A stretch of DNA of 64,000 nt from Channa striata (lineage: Eukaryota > Chordata > Actinopteri > Anabantiformes > Channidae). The notes beneath the pieces are model-generated. The model was given only the letters and a program-made list of their open reading frames with translations, was not told the DNA's origin and did not search any database. The translations under genes were made by a program, and so were the position numbers. Positions 10,154 through 20,092 of the stretch are shown here, one piece after another. Position 1 is the stretch's first letter; each line of letters begins with the position of its first letter. The stretch spans positions 868,001 through 932,000 of the forward strand of contig CM065184.1 in NCBI GenBank assembly GCA_033026295.1, written 5' to 3'.

Positions 10154-10699
10154 TTAGATGGAGTGGTCGATTGTACGCATTATCAGCATACCCGCACAGG
10201 GAATAAAACAACATCCACACAACGTTAGTGCAGTAGTGCCTATTACAACACCTGTGAGGAGAGACAAAATGAAAGTTTTACACAATGTCAAACTAGCCCC
10301 AGGTGCTGGTGTCATGGTGCAGACTCCTCCTTTGTCTGCAAGCAGCATGTAAGTTGCCAATGCTGTTCTCCCATGTCATCTGCGATGTTGCTGCAAGCTG
10401 CTGGCATCGTGCGTGTGCTTGATGAAACCTCTGTTGCTTAATCCAATCGACATTCTTGTTGGTTGTGCACCACCAGCAGAGGGATGGGACTCCCCGGGAA
10501 CTCTGAACATATTGCATTTGTCCATCCATGGCAGAGACTGTGTTGCAGAGTATGGATCAAGTAAGCCAGCAGGCTCAGTCACACTCATTGTCAGTCTGGA
10601 TTTGTTTGAGAGTTGCTGTGTGAACTGTTGATTGTGCCACAATTCATGGATCATCCACAGGACTGTTGTAGCTATAGTGCAGAGTAGAAGGATGCACAA
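10154..10699 (-). pseudogene. truncated retroviral env (leader joined to TM)
   Basis: The minus strand starts with a hydrophobic leader (10630-10699). A short poorly conserved stretch follows, then transmembrane-subunit features in shifted frames: NKNVDWI, LAATSQMTWEN, LLADKGGVC, then a hydrophobic anchor (LLTGVVIGTTALTLCGCCFIPC). Most of the surface subunit, the furin site and fusion peptide are absent, and the disulfide segment after GGVC is deleted. The length is about 550 bp against roughly 1.8 kb for an intact gene. It cannot make a functional envelope. The flanking integrase remnant confirms the position. Confidence 0.75.
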
Positions 10700-10949
10700 C
10701 CTGATCTTCCACTTCTAGGTTCTGAGTGGGTCTCCTTGAGTGGGGTTCTCCATCGTTGGGTACTAGATGTCGCCTTTGTCACCTTCCTGTGTTCACTCTT
10801 CTTGACGTTTGTTGGAGCTTGACGTGTGAGCTGAGCCCAACTTCACTTCACACCCCTCACCGGAGTGAGCAATTCAGGACAGGATTGACCGTCTGTACCT
10901 TGTTGGTCTTTCACAGTGGTTGTCTCCTTGTCGAGTTGTTGTATTCCTG

Positions 10950-11620
10950 ACTGTATTTCCTTCTCCAGTTCTGGTGCGGGGATTCTCTTGCAGTGGCTGG
11001 CGTGGACCCACGTAGCCCGTCCTTCCACTTCACCGCTGTGTTGGAAGTCAGCAGCGTCTCTGCTTCCAGTGTTTCCTCCTGTGGTCCTTGATGAGCACCC
11101 AGTCACCTGGTTTGAGGTCGTGCAGGCTGGTGTCTGCAGGGGTAGACAGGGCTGCTTTCACCTAGGGACAAACATCTGAGAGAGTTCTGCACAACAGTTG
11201 GAAATCACATCATTATAACAAACTCAAGTTTGTATTGGTCTGAATTAGTACCAAGCTAGGAGGTTTTCTCGAACCCTATTGGTAAAGACTGAATTTGCCT
11301 AAGAAATAGCACCAATGCTAATTCTTAAATCCATGTCAAACCTGTCAACATTTTGTGAATTTGGTCTTAAATTGTTCTGTCACACCTGCACTCTGGGGGT
11401 GAGAAGGCAATAACCCAAAATTAGTTTGACAAATCGTTTAATCTTTAAGGTAAAAACCCAGCACCATTGTCACAAATTACTTGATTCTGGAACACTTCAA
11501 ATCGTCCGACTTGTCAGGGCCTTTTACCACAGTAGCTGCATCCTGTTTGGAAGAGAGAAAAACAACAGCCTCTACCCACTTGCTAAACATGCAAGCCATG
11601 GTCAAGCAAAGTCTCCATTT
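10950..11620 (-). pseudogene. retroviral integrase remnant
   Basis: Reading the minus strand from 11620: FSKWVEA of the catalytic core, an HPQSAG block near the third catalytic region, then after many stops a C-terminal part with LKPGDWVLIKDH (about 11090-11140) and ATWVHASHCKR (about 10990-11030). The order and spacing match the integrase of fish gamma/epsilon-like retroviruses. At least eight in-frame stops and several frameshifts separate these blocks. Confidence 0.8.
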
Positions 11621-12169
11621 CTACATATCTATAGCTCAATTAACTCAATCACCCAATATTCAAAGGGTCTATCGGGTGAGGAGTGGCCTTGCAGTGGCAT
11701 TTAATCGCACCAGAGGCATTGTGAGCCCCACAGATTAACATGTCCTGCAATCCCTGAATCCCTTGCTTTACGGTTTAAAGAAGGTGTTAAAATATGCACA
11801 CATAGGTGTTAAAATATGCACACATCCCCCTTTTTGCAAACAAAATTCATCTACCATTAGCTGTAGCTTTGCATACAGAGGGAAATATCAATTAGGTAAA
11901 CAAAGTTTATCTTTGGACCGAGCGATGTCCCTTTTGCAGTGTCGCACCTAATTTCATTACAAAGTTTCTAGATATTTTTGCTAGTGACTGGATGGTTGAC
12001 AAGTCAGCCTGTGGGTCGAGTTTCTGTGGGAGAAAGAAAACTGAGTTGGGTGACACATTTGTCCCATCCTGGCCGCTGTATCCGTTGTTGAAGTTCCTGC
12101 AGAAATCAAGTTATTTGTTAATGTTAGAGTGTCACATTTCATAACTGATATTCACGTAGGCAACAAGTC

Positions 12170-12490
12170 AGCCTCTACGGAGCTGCAGGAAGAAAAATGT
12201 GCAGTTAGTGTTCTGCCTGACATCACAAGTCTTCTCTGTCTCCAGAGACAGCCTTGTTTATGAGCAACACCAAACATAAGTCAGTCTAAACATTCATACA
12301 TTCATTCAAACTTCATATCATTGGCCAGTTTGTAGTTTTCAGCAAGACCTCTCAGCTCACCAGTTTGCAGATGAGTTACAACGTAGTTTTTTCAAAAGCA
12401 ATGACACTACAATTTTGTGACAACTGCAAACCCAAGGCAATTTGACAAGGCTAGACATTTCAGGAAATCAGAGCCATCAACACATAATTC
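12170..12490 (-). pseudogene. retroviral RNase H remnant
   Basis: Minus-strand frames give CVDGS (the first catalytic aspartate block), GFAVVT, a TGELRGLAENYKLAND helix and an HKQGCLWRQR segment, in the order expected for retroviral RNase H. Stops interrupt the domain, and the TDS motif with the third catalytic aspartate is mutated away. Confidence 0.65.
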
Positions 12491-12949
12491 TGTCAGCGTT
12501 CAGAATTAGTGTTTTCAAACCCACTTCTGATAGAACAGGTGGACCTCAGTGCCGATATGAGGATCTCCATCCAACATATTGCACCTTCCCAAGCAACCAG
12601 AACAGCAAACCAAACACAGCTTCTCTGCTGCAACAACGGTTCTCACACAATAAAGAAATCCTGCTATAACTGGATCCAGTTTTACTAGTATAAAGCTACA
12701 GGTACAACTACACCCACAAGCAGTGCACAGTAGTCATGGAACTGTCTTCCTGGTCAAAAACTAACCCGTATTAGGCAAAACCAAGTTCTGCCTATGGATC
12801 AGCAAACATTTCAGGAGGCAACATGCTGTCAACATGTGCCAACACCAACAACCACGCTCCACAGCAAACGGGAAGGTTTCGCACAGGAACGATTCCTTTA
12901 AAAATTGTGTCGTGCAAGGAAAATATTATCATTGGCTTTTGTCAGCCTT

Positions 12950-13440
12950 AAAATCAGCAATTCATTTTGTGACACTGTTTTCCTCTGGGGTGATCACCTG
13001 ACCCAGACATGTCACTTTTGTTGCACAAACTGCAGTTTAAACAAACAAACAAACAAACAAACAAACAACAACAAAAAACTTTATGGCCATTGCCTAAAAG
13101 ATGTTTTAATAGGTGCACCATATCAATTTTTTCATGCTTCCTCAGATTAACAAAAACAAATTAGCGAATCGTCTATGTACTGTTACACAGAAATTTGTCA
13201 AATTTGGTGGTACCAGAGAAAGAATAATTTGTATAGTTTTACTTTAGGCGCTAAGGGGTGTATGGCTGCCTTCACCTCCTGTAATTTTGAACAAAGCACA
13301 ACCCAAATGGTTGACCTAGGTCTCTTTACAAGAAATAAGTTGCAACAAGAGAATTCTCAAATAAAAATGATCACACCTGCCGTTAACAGGGAGTTTTACA
13401 CAGGCTTTATGCCATTGATGATGGCTTCCTGTTTTAAAGA
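12950..13440 (-). pseudogene. retroviral reverse transcriptase remnant
   Basis: Upstream (13220-13395): LLTAGVII, then a VKR segment and LQEVKAAIHPLAP, matching the fingers/palm. The catalytic YIDD lies at 13168-13179. Downstream (12953-13035): KLQFVQQ and a TPEGK-like block. Between the first and second parts roughly 100 codons are missing, including the first catalytic aspartate region. Stops and a CAAA repeat lie between palm and thumb. Not functional. Confidence 0.75.
13040..13069. repeat. (CAAA)n microsatellite
   Basis: Six or seven CAAA units lie inside the decayed reverse transcriptase region, most likely expanded after the coding function was lost. Confidence 0.85.
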
Positions 13441-13549
13441 GTGTTTGTTCTGCCGTGGTCTACACTCTGATTTTGGAAGACTGTAAGAGGCTCTACATTT
13501 GTCATAGGGCCTACATCATATTTATGGGCTGCCCAGAGAGATTTAGGAA

Positions 13550-13962
13550 TTAGCTCGAGCTCCGGTGGTTAACTAGTTTCAGTGATTGTAAAGGCTGCAG
13601 TATGCGCAATATCAGTGAGCTCAACTGTTCTATAAGCTTTGTACAACTGATGTAAATTGTACGATGTACATCACCCTTCCAGCTATATTCCATCCTACGA
13701 TCTGATGCTGTTGGTTGGAAATCCTCGAGGAACAGCGTCTTCTGCAACCATGGGCCAAGGTCTTGCCAACTCCAATCAGATGGTTTTGCCAATACGACTT
13801 GTGGCCTATTCCCCTAAATAGTTCTTCCTGTTTAGAGGAGAGTGAGACAGAGGCAACAGCAGCAGTCTTTGTCCAATACACATTTGTCAAACATATCACT
13901 ACACCTTCCCCATTTTCTACATACCACTGACCTTCATATTCACTTTCTGGTTCTACCTTCAC
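13550..13962 (-). pseudogene. pol segment between protease and RT, degraded
   Basis: Two overlapping minus-strand frames cover the stretch between protease and reverse transcriptase of the provirus. One contains WSWQDLGPWLQ. I do not recognise a specific motif. By position it is the start of the polymerase, so the call rests on context alone. Confidence 0.35.
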
Positions 13963-14098
13963 GTGTGCTGTGCTGTGTAGTGACCTTGATGTTGGAATGT
14001 TTCTCTATGTGTGCTGTGTATGTGCAAAATCTGTAAGCTGTTGAGTAACACGAGTGTTATCAGCAAGTTTACACTTACATGCATATTGTAAATGTATG

Positions 14099-14341
14099 TT
14101 AATGACCTAAGTGACCTGTGATGGACAGTCCCCATCTCCCTGTTTCAAGACTTTTAATCCCATCAAGGGTTGAATCTAACACTAAGCCAAATTCACACAT
14201 CAAATCTCTCCCTAGCAAATTTACAGGACAGTGTTTGGTGGTCTGCTTTCTCAAAGTGCATTTGAGAGGAACCAAGCAGCTCTCTAAAACAGGTTTTCCA
14301 CCAATATCTGCAGTGATGCATGACCACTCATATTCATTCAC
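14099..14341 (-). pseudogene. retroviral protease, C-terminal part
   Basis: An 80-codon open frame contains the C-terminal protease hallmark PVNLLGRDLMCEFGL (retroviral aspartic proteases end with an h-LLGRD-like helix). The catalytic DTG region should lie upstream, and I do not see it intact. It precedes the reverse transcriptase remnant in the normal gag-pro-pol order. Confidence 0.65.
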
Positions 14342-14342
14342 T

Positions 14343-15850
14343 AATAAATCACTTCATGGTTTTATTTTAATGTGAGTGAGAGTGTGGGTGCGGGTCACCT
14401 GATCTAGCGTCTGCATCCCCTGCTTCCTCACCAAATCAGCCCTTGCTTAATCACAGAGCAGCGTCTAAACCATTTTCATGTCCATTTTCTCCATACTGAT
14501 GCCAGGGAGTTACGGTAGTGCTGCCTCCTCCCTTGGCTAAGCCACCTTCTTTGTCCTCTCTGTGTCTCTTCTGCATGCTCTGCATGTTGCAGAATGTCTC
14601 TATGTGGATAGCAATTTCAGGTTTCATTCTGGTTAGAAATTAATCATTCAAGGTGGGCCTCACAGGCACTCATGGGGTTCTTTCCCAGTCCATCTTCTGG
14701 TGGAGTATGACCGCTTGTTAACATCCCAGCTGATGTTTTCAACAGCTATTCCCTTTCCTGCAAAGTTGGTTTGTAGTCCTGGACCACATCTTGGAAGTCT
14801 TCCATCCACTTCTTAGCGTTTCCATTAGGGTGAGTGTCTTTTCCATCAATTCCTTGATGTCCACCTGTCCAGCTCCCCAACGGTGGGGGAGTCTGCCCCC
14901 CTCTGATCTGGTGAAAATGGAGTGTCCTTTTACACCTCCAGGGCTTGGCTCCTGGAGTGATGCCTCAGACGTGTCTCCCCTCTCTGGTGCTCTTTGTGGA
15001 TCTGTTGCATTCTCTGATGGGGGAGAGCTGGCTGACTTGCTTGCTGCTGCTGCTGTGATCTTTGGTTCTGATATGGTGGGAGACAAGTGGGGGTGGGGGA
15101 ATACAGAGGTTCAGTGTACGAACAATCCTTTGCTCTATAAACTAGATGTTCGGGTTCTGTTTGTTTAGCCTTTCATCTTCATTTGTAGCTTGTTTTCTAA
15201 ACCTTCTACTTTCCTCACATGCCATTCATCCTTCCACATGCTAAATACCTTCCAGTCAGATTTAAACACCTTGTGTTTTCTCCCATTTCACTTGGACAAA
15301 GACTTGTGTCGCTCTGTGCTCTCCTTTTCGTTCTTCTTCAGTTCCTCCTGTAACTGAGCTGTCTGCTACTCACACTATCCTCCTTAGTAAACCACAATTT
15401 CCACCTTTTAGTCAATTGACTACAACTGCCCCAATACTTTTGGACATTGCTTCCAGTTGGCAGACCTTGCCCAGGCCAGGCGCTCACTTCTCTGTTATTA
15501 CCCCGTACTAACCCAATTTCTCTAGTAGCCCGTTCTCACGTGCTATCTTTCCCCGTGCGACTCAGATTCAAACTACGCTGCATACAACGGTAATTAATAA
15601 CACAACGGTTTAAACACTATGACAACGTCTTGTCACCTACCCAACCAGTAGTGAGTTTTATAGAGCTCTTCTTACATGGTCTGCTTTTTGCTGTGTTCCC
15701 TCTCCTCTGCTGCCTTACCACTTTATTTCAGTCCGTATCACTGGATCGGCAGTCTGACTCCTGAGGGGAACAGCTTCTCAAATCGAAAAAAAAGCATCGG
15801 TTTTTACTTGTGCGCACAGTCACTGTTTTATCCCTCAGAGTCCAGAAAGC
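14343..15850 (-). pseudogene. retroviral gag and leader region
   Basis: Between the primer site and the protease the minus strand has one frame of 115 codons (14739-15086) with a Ser/Pro/Ala-rich start and GGRLPHRWGAGQVDIKEL, which I take as matrix/capsid-junction sequence. No major homology region or zinc knuckle is clearly visible. The assignment is by position in the provirus. The 15100-15850 part is leader-like and non-coding. Confidence 0.5.
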
Positions 15851-15856
15851 GCGTCC

Positions 15857-15874
15857 ATCCCACTTCTGATACCA
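15857..15874 (-). promoter_or_regulatory. primer binding site, tRNA-Leu type
   Basis: Three bases inside the 5' LTR, the minus strand reads TGGTATCAGAAGTGGGAT. It starts with the TGG that pairs with a tRNA CCA end. It matches what I recall of the complement of the vertebrate tRNA-Leu (CAA) 3' end at 17 of 18 positions. This fixes the orientation of the provirus. Confidence 0.7.
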
Positions 15875-15877
15875 ATC

Positions 15878-16361
15878 TGTTGTGGAAAAATCTGGGAGAG
15901 CAAGTTAAGAGACAGGAGGCAGCTCTCACATTATCATCAAGCAATTCAATGAAAATAACATAGGTAAAATAAGCAAAAAGGTAGAGGAGCAGGCAGAGGA
16001 ACAGAGCAAAAAGCAGTTTACACTCGAGTGGATCAGACAAGTTATCTGACGAATTCTGTCAGGAGTCTGTGCGTTTTTAACTGCTCCACTATGCAAATCA
16101 CGCACAACTAACACGTCTGTGTTACTGTCTCTCGTCTCTGCCAGGACAGCCACCTGGGAAGCTAGGGTTAAACAAAAGGTCAGGGAAAACAAAGAAGACA
16201 GTAGGGTCTGTTTTAGGTGTCAAGGAATACAGTAGGGTCTGTTTTAGGTGTCAGGGATTCAATGTCCCTTCAGGTTCCCGCAGGCTTCCCACTGAGTGGC
16301 GGGGACCCGGGGTCTGGCCTCTGCCAGAAGTGTGAACAAATGGTCATTGATCAATATTTCA
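15878..16361 (-). repeat. 5' LTR of the provirus
   Basis: It begins TGTTGTGGAAAAATCTGG on the plus strand and ends GATCAATATTTCA, giving TG...CA ends, then GGTGT. It is 484 bp. Against the 3' LTR it differs at about 14 single bases, plus a 31-bp tandem duplication (16200-16261) and a small change around 16306-16319. It keeps the octamer and TATA-like box (16074-16098). Its ATTAAA-type signal is mutated, unlike the 3' LTR. Confidence 0.88.
16200..16261. repeat. 31-bp tandem duplication in 5' LTR
   Basis: The unit starting AGTAGGGTCTGTTTTAGGTG is present twice (16200-16230 and 16231-16261) but only once in the 3' LTR. It falls in the presumptive U3 part. Confidence 0.85.
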
Positions 16362-16366
16362 GGTGT
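16362..16366. repeat. right target duplication of the provirus (GGTGT)
   Basis: An exact copy of 9326-9330, directly abutting the CA end of the 5' LTR and continuing into Rex1 coding sequence (PQGCVLSP). Confidence 0.85.
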
Positions 16367-16774
16367 ACCACAGGGCTGTGTGCTGAGCCCTTCCCTCTAC
16401 CCCCTCTTCACCCACGACTGCAAGCCCATGCATGGATCTAACACCATAATTAAGTTTGCAGACGATACCACAGTGATTGTGGTCATCAACAACAACAATG
16501 AGACTGCCTACAGGTAGAAGATCCGGCATCTGGCCACTTGGTGCACGGAGAATAATCTGCTCCTTAATACCAACAAGACCAAAGAGCTCATTGTGGACTT
16601 CTGGAAGGAGAAAAGAGGCTCACATGATCCCATCCATGTCAACGAGATGGCCGTTGAGCTTGTTTCATCCTTTAAGTTCCTGGGGATCCACATCTCAGAG
16701 TACCTGTCCTGGACCAGCAACACATCCAGCCAAATCAAGAAGGCTCACCTGCACCTCTTCTTCTTGAGAACACT
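16362..16774 (+). pseudogene. Rex1 reverse transcriptase, C-terminal part
   Basis: After the provirus the frame resumes at GVPQGCVLSP. The catalytic FADDT follows near 16460, then the C-terminal palm/thumb: NNLLLNTNKTKELIVDF-like coding and FKFLGIHISE. A stop just after ETAYR and frame changes show it is dead. It ends at the SINE insertion and continues at 17011. Confidence 0.88.
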
Positions 16775-17010
16775 TGGGTTCAATGGTTCAATCCCTGGCT
16801 CCTCTGGTCACACGTCAAAGTGTCCTTGAGCAAGACACTAAGCCCCGCTTAGTTGCTCCCGGTGACCGTCGGCCAGCTGCATCACAGCTTCCCCATGGGT
16901 GTATGGATGTGTGCGTGTATGAGACTGTGAATGGGTGGATAAGAAGCAGTGAAAAGCACTTTGAGTACCAACAGGTAGAAAAGCAATATATAAGTGCAGA
17001 CCATTTACCA
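16775..17010 (+). mobile_element. tRNA-derived SINE inserted in Rex1
   Basis: It starts just before a Pol III box-B match GGTTCAATCCC and continues with TGTCCTTGAGCAAGACACT, then GAATGGGTGGATAAG. The tail is AAAAGCAATATATAAGTGCA and CCATTTACCA, a common layout of short teleost interspersed repeats. The A-box end is truncated. It interrupts Rex1 coding sequence between LFFLRT and the downstream block. Related copies lie at 21549-21786 and 62770-62945, and more distant minus-strand ones at 32756-32905 and 40245-40405. Confidence 0.7.
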
Positions 17011-17764
17011 AGAAAAACCTCAGCTATTCTTGGCTGTTCTGGTGAACTTCTACTGCTGCTTAATAGAGAGCATCCTAACCAACTGTGTCACAGTCTGAAA
17101 TTGGAGCTGCTCTGCTGCGGAACGTAAGGCACTGCAGCGGGTAGTGAAAACTGCCCAATGCATTATCTTAAGGACTCCTCTCACCCCGCCCACAGACTGT
17201 TTTCTCTCCTGCTTTCTGGCAAGCGCTTCAGATTCCCCTGGACATGAATCACCAGACTGAGGAACGGCTTTTTTCCTAGAGTTGTCTCCTTATTGAACTC
17301 TTACCCCCAATGACTTCACTGACCTCTTTGCCGCAATACACATCCCTACATTGTTCCTATAACCATTGCACTATTTAATATTGCACATACTAATTGCACT
17401 AGCTCGTATATACCCACCTGTAAATACATGTCTGTAAAATTAAATTGCCTGTAAATTCCTGAGCATATCAAATTACAAACTGCTAATTATATTCATATCT
17501 ACTTGTATATTCCGGATTACTATAACAATCACTATATAGCCTTATCTGTAAATTTCTGCTGTAATTAACAACAACCTGTATAGCATGTTCATAGCATCTG
17601 TAAATATGATCCATATCTTCTTGTGTACATATTTTCTAGAGGTAACTTATAACCTATATCCTGCACGTGCTGCTTATTGCACTTCTGATTAGACATAGTG
17701 CACTTCGTTGCCTTGTACTTGTACATGTGTAATGACAATAAAGTTGAATCTAATCTAATCTAAC
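17011..17764 (+). mobile_element. Rex1 3' end and untranslated region
   Basis: Decayed C-terminal coding sequence leads into a long A/T-rich 3' untranslated region with TTGCACTA-type repeats. It ends CTTGTACATGTGTAATGACA, an AATAAA signal and TCTAATCTAATCTAA. This short terminal repeat is characteristic of Rex1. Confidence 0.9.
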
Positions 17765-18353
17765 AGACATGTCTTGCTGCTGTCAAACAGCTGATCAGCC
17801 TGTTTAGATTTTCTCAAGCAGCGCAGCCCGACTGATCAAGCGATGAATGTGCCAAATGATTTAATGACGGTGTGTAGATCAGCAGAGAGGCAGGACAGAG
17901 ACAGGATCACCACGGAGTGATGTCTGCTCGTTTTTACATCAAAGCCCGGCCACATTAGAATACGACTGAAACACAAAGTATTTCCTGTTCAAGGTTAAAA
18001 AACGTCCACTGCGCTGCTTCCTGTCTGTCAGCTACTGGAATGTTGTTGTGTTCTTCATTATTATTCTTATGTATGTTTTTTGACACGTAGCTAGTTCATC
18101 CTACTTTCAAATAGAAACTTTTTTTTTCAAATTTTTAAATGTTAAGAGGACGTTATTGCTTCTATTCAGATTTTTGATATCTTCTATACTTAGAAATATT
18201 CAGCTTTTTATTTTACCAGAAATCCTTCAGCAGCTCTTTAGCTGCGTCTCTGTTTAACTAGTCAGGCAAACTCCAGCCTAGAGAAAAGTCACATGACTTT
18301 CAGCTGTTTGGCTTCATTCAGCTTTTTAATATCTGGATTATGAACAAACACAA
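17765..18353. other. unassigned DNA left of the L2
   Basis: No gene is seen. AGCAGCGCAGCCCGACTG (17818-17835) has a near-perfect inverted partner at about 20744-20761, beyond the L2, so this and 20707-21548 may be halves of one older element or locus split by the LINE. Confidence 0.4.
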
Positions 18354-18403
18354 CCCACAAAGCTGGCAACAATCTAGACCTCATTCTGATCCAGAACTGC
18401 ACT

Positions 18404-18793
18404 ATGGCCTACATTGCCGTCACTCCACTGCATTTGTCAGATCATTTCTTCATTCAGCTCACAGTCTTCATCCCTACACCGTCACATTTTCCTACCGCAC
18501 TGGTTACAATCCGCCGTAACCTCAGATCTCTTAACCCGGAGCAGTTTTCTTCACTGGTTTCTGCAATGCTGCCCTCGCCCCAGAATTTCTCTGCCCTCCA
18601 TACAGATGCGGCCACTGACAGGCTCTGTAATACACTTTCATTGTGTCTAGACAGTCTCTGCCCGAAAACCTCTGGAACCGCTCGCCCTTCAGCTTCCAAC
18701 TCGTGGCTAATCGGCCAGATTCGTGAACAATGCACTATTGTCAGGGGTGCTGAGATGAAGTGGTGCAAAACCAAGGCTCCATCTTCTCTCTGA
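18404..18793 (+). pseudogene. L2 endonuclease C-terminus and linker
   Basis: A 129-codon frame begins in the last endonuclease block (TPLHLSDHFFIQ) and continues through the variable linker before reverse transcriptase. Only the final part of the APE-type endonuclease is present. Confidence 0.75.
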
Positions 18794-19260
18794 CTATCAC
18801 GCTTTGCTTGCATCCTTCTCTCACATCTTCACTAGGGCAATAACTAAATACTACCACGACAAGCTCAGCAACACCACGGAGACCAAAAAGCTGGTTTCCA
18901 CTTTTAAGTCACTGCTCTACCCACTGCCACTTCCGCCACCCACCTGTCACAGCAGAAGACTTTGCCTCCTTTTTTACTAACAAGGTGGCAGCCATCAGCT
19001 CCCAGTTCTATCGACCAGATGACATCTAGCTATCTACGTCGAACAACGCACCACGCTTCACATTCTCAACCCTATCAGAGGACGACGTATCCACTCTCCT
19101 CCTCTCGAATCGCCTGACCACCTGCTCTCGAGATCTGATCCCCTCCACCCTTTTTCAAGCTGCTGCACCTACACTAATACCAGCCATTACATAGATCAAC
19201 ACTTCTCTCAAAACAGGCACCTTTCCTACCTCGTTCAAGCAGGCCCAGATTACGCCCCTG

Positions 19261-20092
19261 TTGAGGAAGCCTTCTCTTGATCCCTCCGTTGTGGAGAATT
19301 ACAGACCAGTCTCTCTTGTCCCATTTCTGGCCAAGACCCTGGAAAGAGCAGACTTTAATCAACAACAGTCACTACTTTCTTTCCCAGAACAACCTCCTCG
19401 ATGTCAATCAGTCTGGTTTCAAGAGTGGTCACTCCACAGAGACAGCACTTTTGACTGTTGTGGAGTCCCTACGGGCTGCAAAAGCTGCGGGTAATCCTTC
19501 TGTCTTGATTTTACTGGACCTGTCGGCAGCGTTCGACACTGTAAACCAACAAATCCTCTTGAATACACTCTCTAACTTTGGCATCTCTGGACCAGCTCTA
19601 GACTCGTTTCGGTGCTACTTGTCTGGACAAACCTAAAAGGTATCCTGGCAGGGACGTGATTCTAAATCCCCTGGGCTCTATCATTCATTCACATGGCTTT
19701 TCTTATCACTGCTATGCAGACGACATGCAGCTCTTCCTGTCCTTTCCACCAGACGATTCTACTTTATCGATACGTCATCTCTGCCTGTCTGTCTGACAGG
19801 CAGAGATGCCTGTCTGTCTGACATCTCTGCTTGGATGAGAGAAAGACATCTTCAACTCAACATCTCCAAGACTGAGGTTCTAGTCCTCCCAGCCAAACCG
19901 GTGACGGAGAACAACATCAGCATTAGCATTGGATCTGAAGTGATTGTCTCTACTAATTCAGCCAGAAATCTGGGGGTCATCATTGACGACCAACTGAGCT
20001 TCACAGAACACATCGCCTCAGTCTCTAGGTCGTTTAGATTTGCTCTCTACAACATCAGGAAGATCAGACCCTACCTCTCTGAGTACATCTAG
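19261..20092 (+). pseudogene. L2 reverse transcriptase in broken frames
   Basis: Frames carry KPSLDPSVVENYRPVSL, an SGFKSGHSTETALLTVVES block, SSVLILLDLSAAFDT-like palm motif A, then after a deletion the CYADD-type motif and KTEVLVL/NLGVIIDD thumb. Frames change at about 19340-19400 and a stop lies near 19635. A local palindromic duplication sits at 19776-19830. Confidence 0.8.
19776..19808. repeat. 14-bp perfect inverted repeat
   Basis: CATCTCTGCCTGTC and GACAGGCAGAGATG are exact complements with a 5-base loop. They are followed by a second partial copy of the same words. The other L2 copy lacks it, so it arose locally. Confidence 0.8.

Larger units (their letters stand above)
9331..16361 (-). 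mobile_element. endogenous retrovirus, complete layout, dead genes
   Basis: A 7.03-kb provirus on the minus strand: 5' LTR (15878-16361), tRNA-Leu-type primer site, decayed gag, protease, reverse transcriptase, RNase H, integrase, truncated env, polypurine tract and 3' LTR (9331-9776). It is flanked by GGTGT duplications. Domain order and motifs resemble the gamma/epsilon-like retroviruses of fish. Every coding domain carries stops, frameshifts or deletions. The LTRs differ at only about 14 positions by my count (roughly 3 percent), far less than the decay of the interior suggests. It sits inside a Rex1 LINE. Confidence 0.88.
8478..17764 (+). mobile_element. Rex1-type LINE broken by nested insertions
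   Basis: Pieces of one Rex1/Babar-clade non-LTR retrotransposon lie in order and orientation at 8478-8500, 9058-9330, 16362-16774 and 17011-17764. They carry reverse transcriptase motifs and the typical Rex1 3' end: AATGACAATAAAGTTGAA followed by short TCTAA repeats. The intervening DNA is an LTR-like element, a complete proviral structure and a SINE. The LINE is 5' truncated and had lost part of the palm domain (between the FNT and LNTG motifs) before the provirus arrived, because the provirus target duplication joins intact coding sequence across the gap. It contains stops and is inactive. Confidence 0.85.

Noticed and set aside
14791..15168. 125-codon plus-strand frame
   Set aside because: Antisense shadow of the gag region of the minus-strand provirus.
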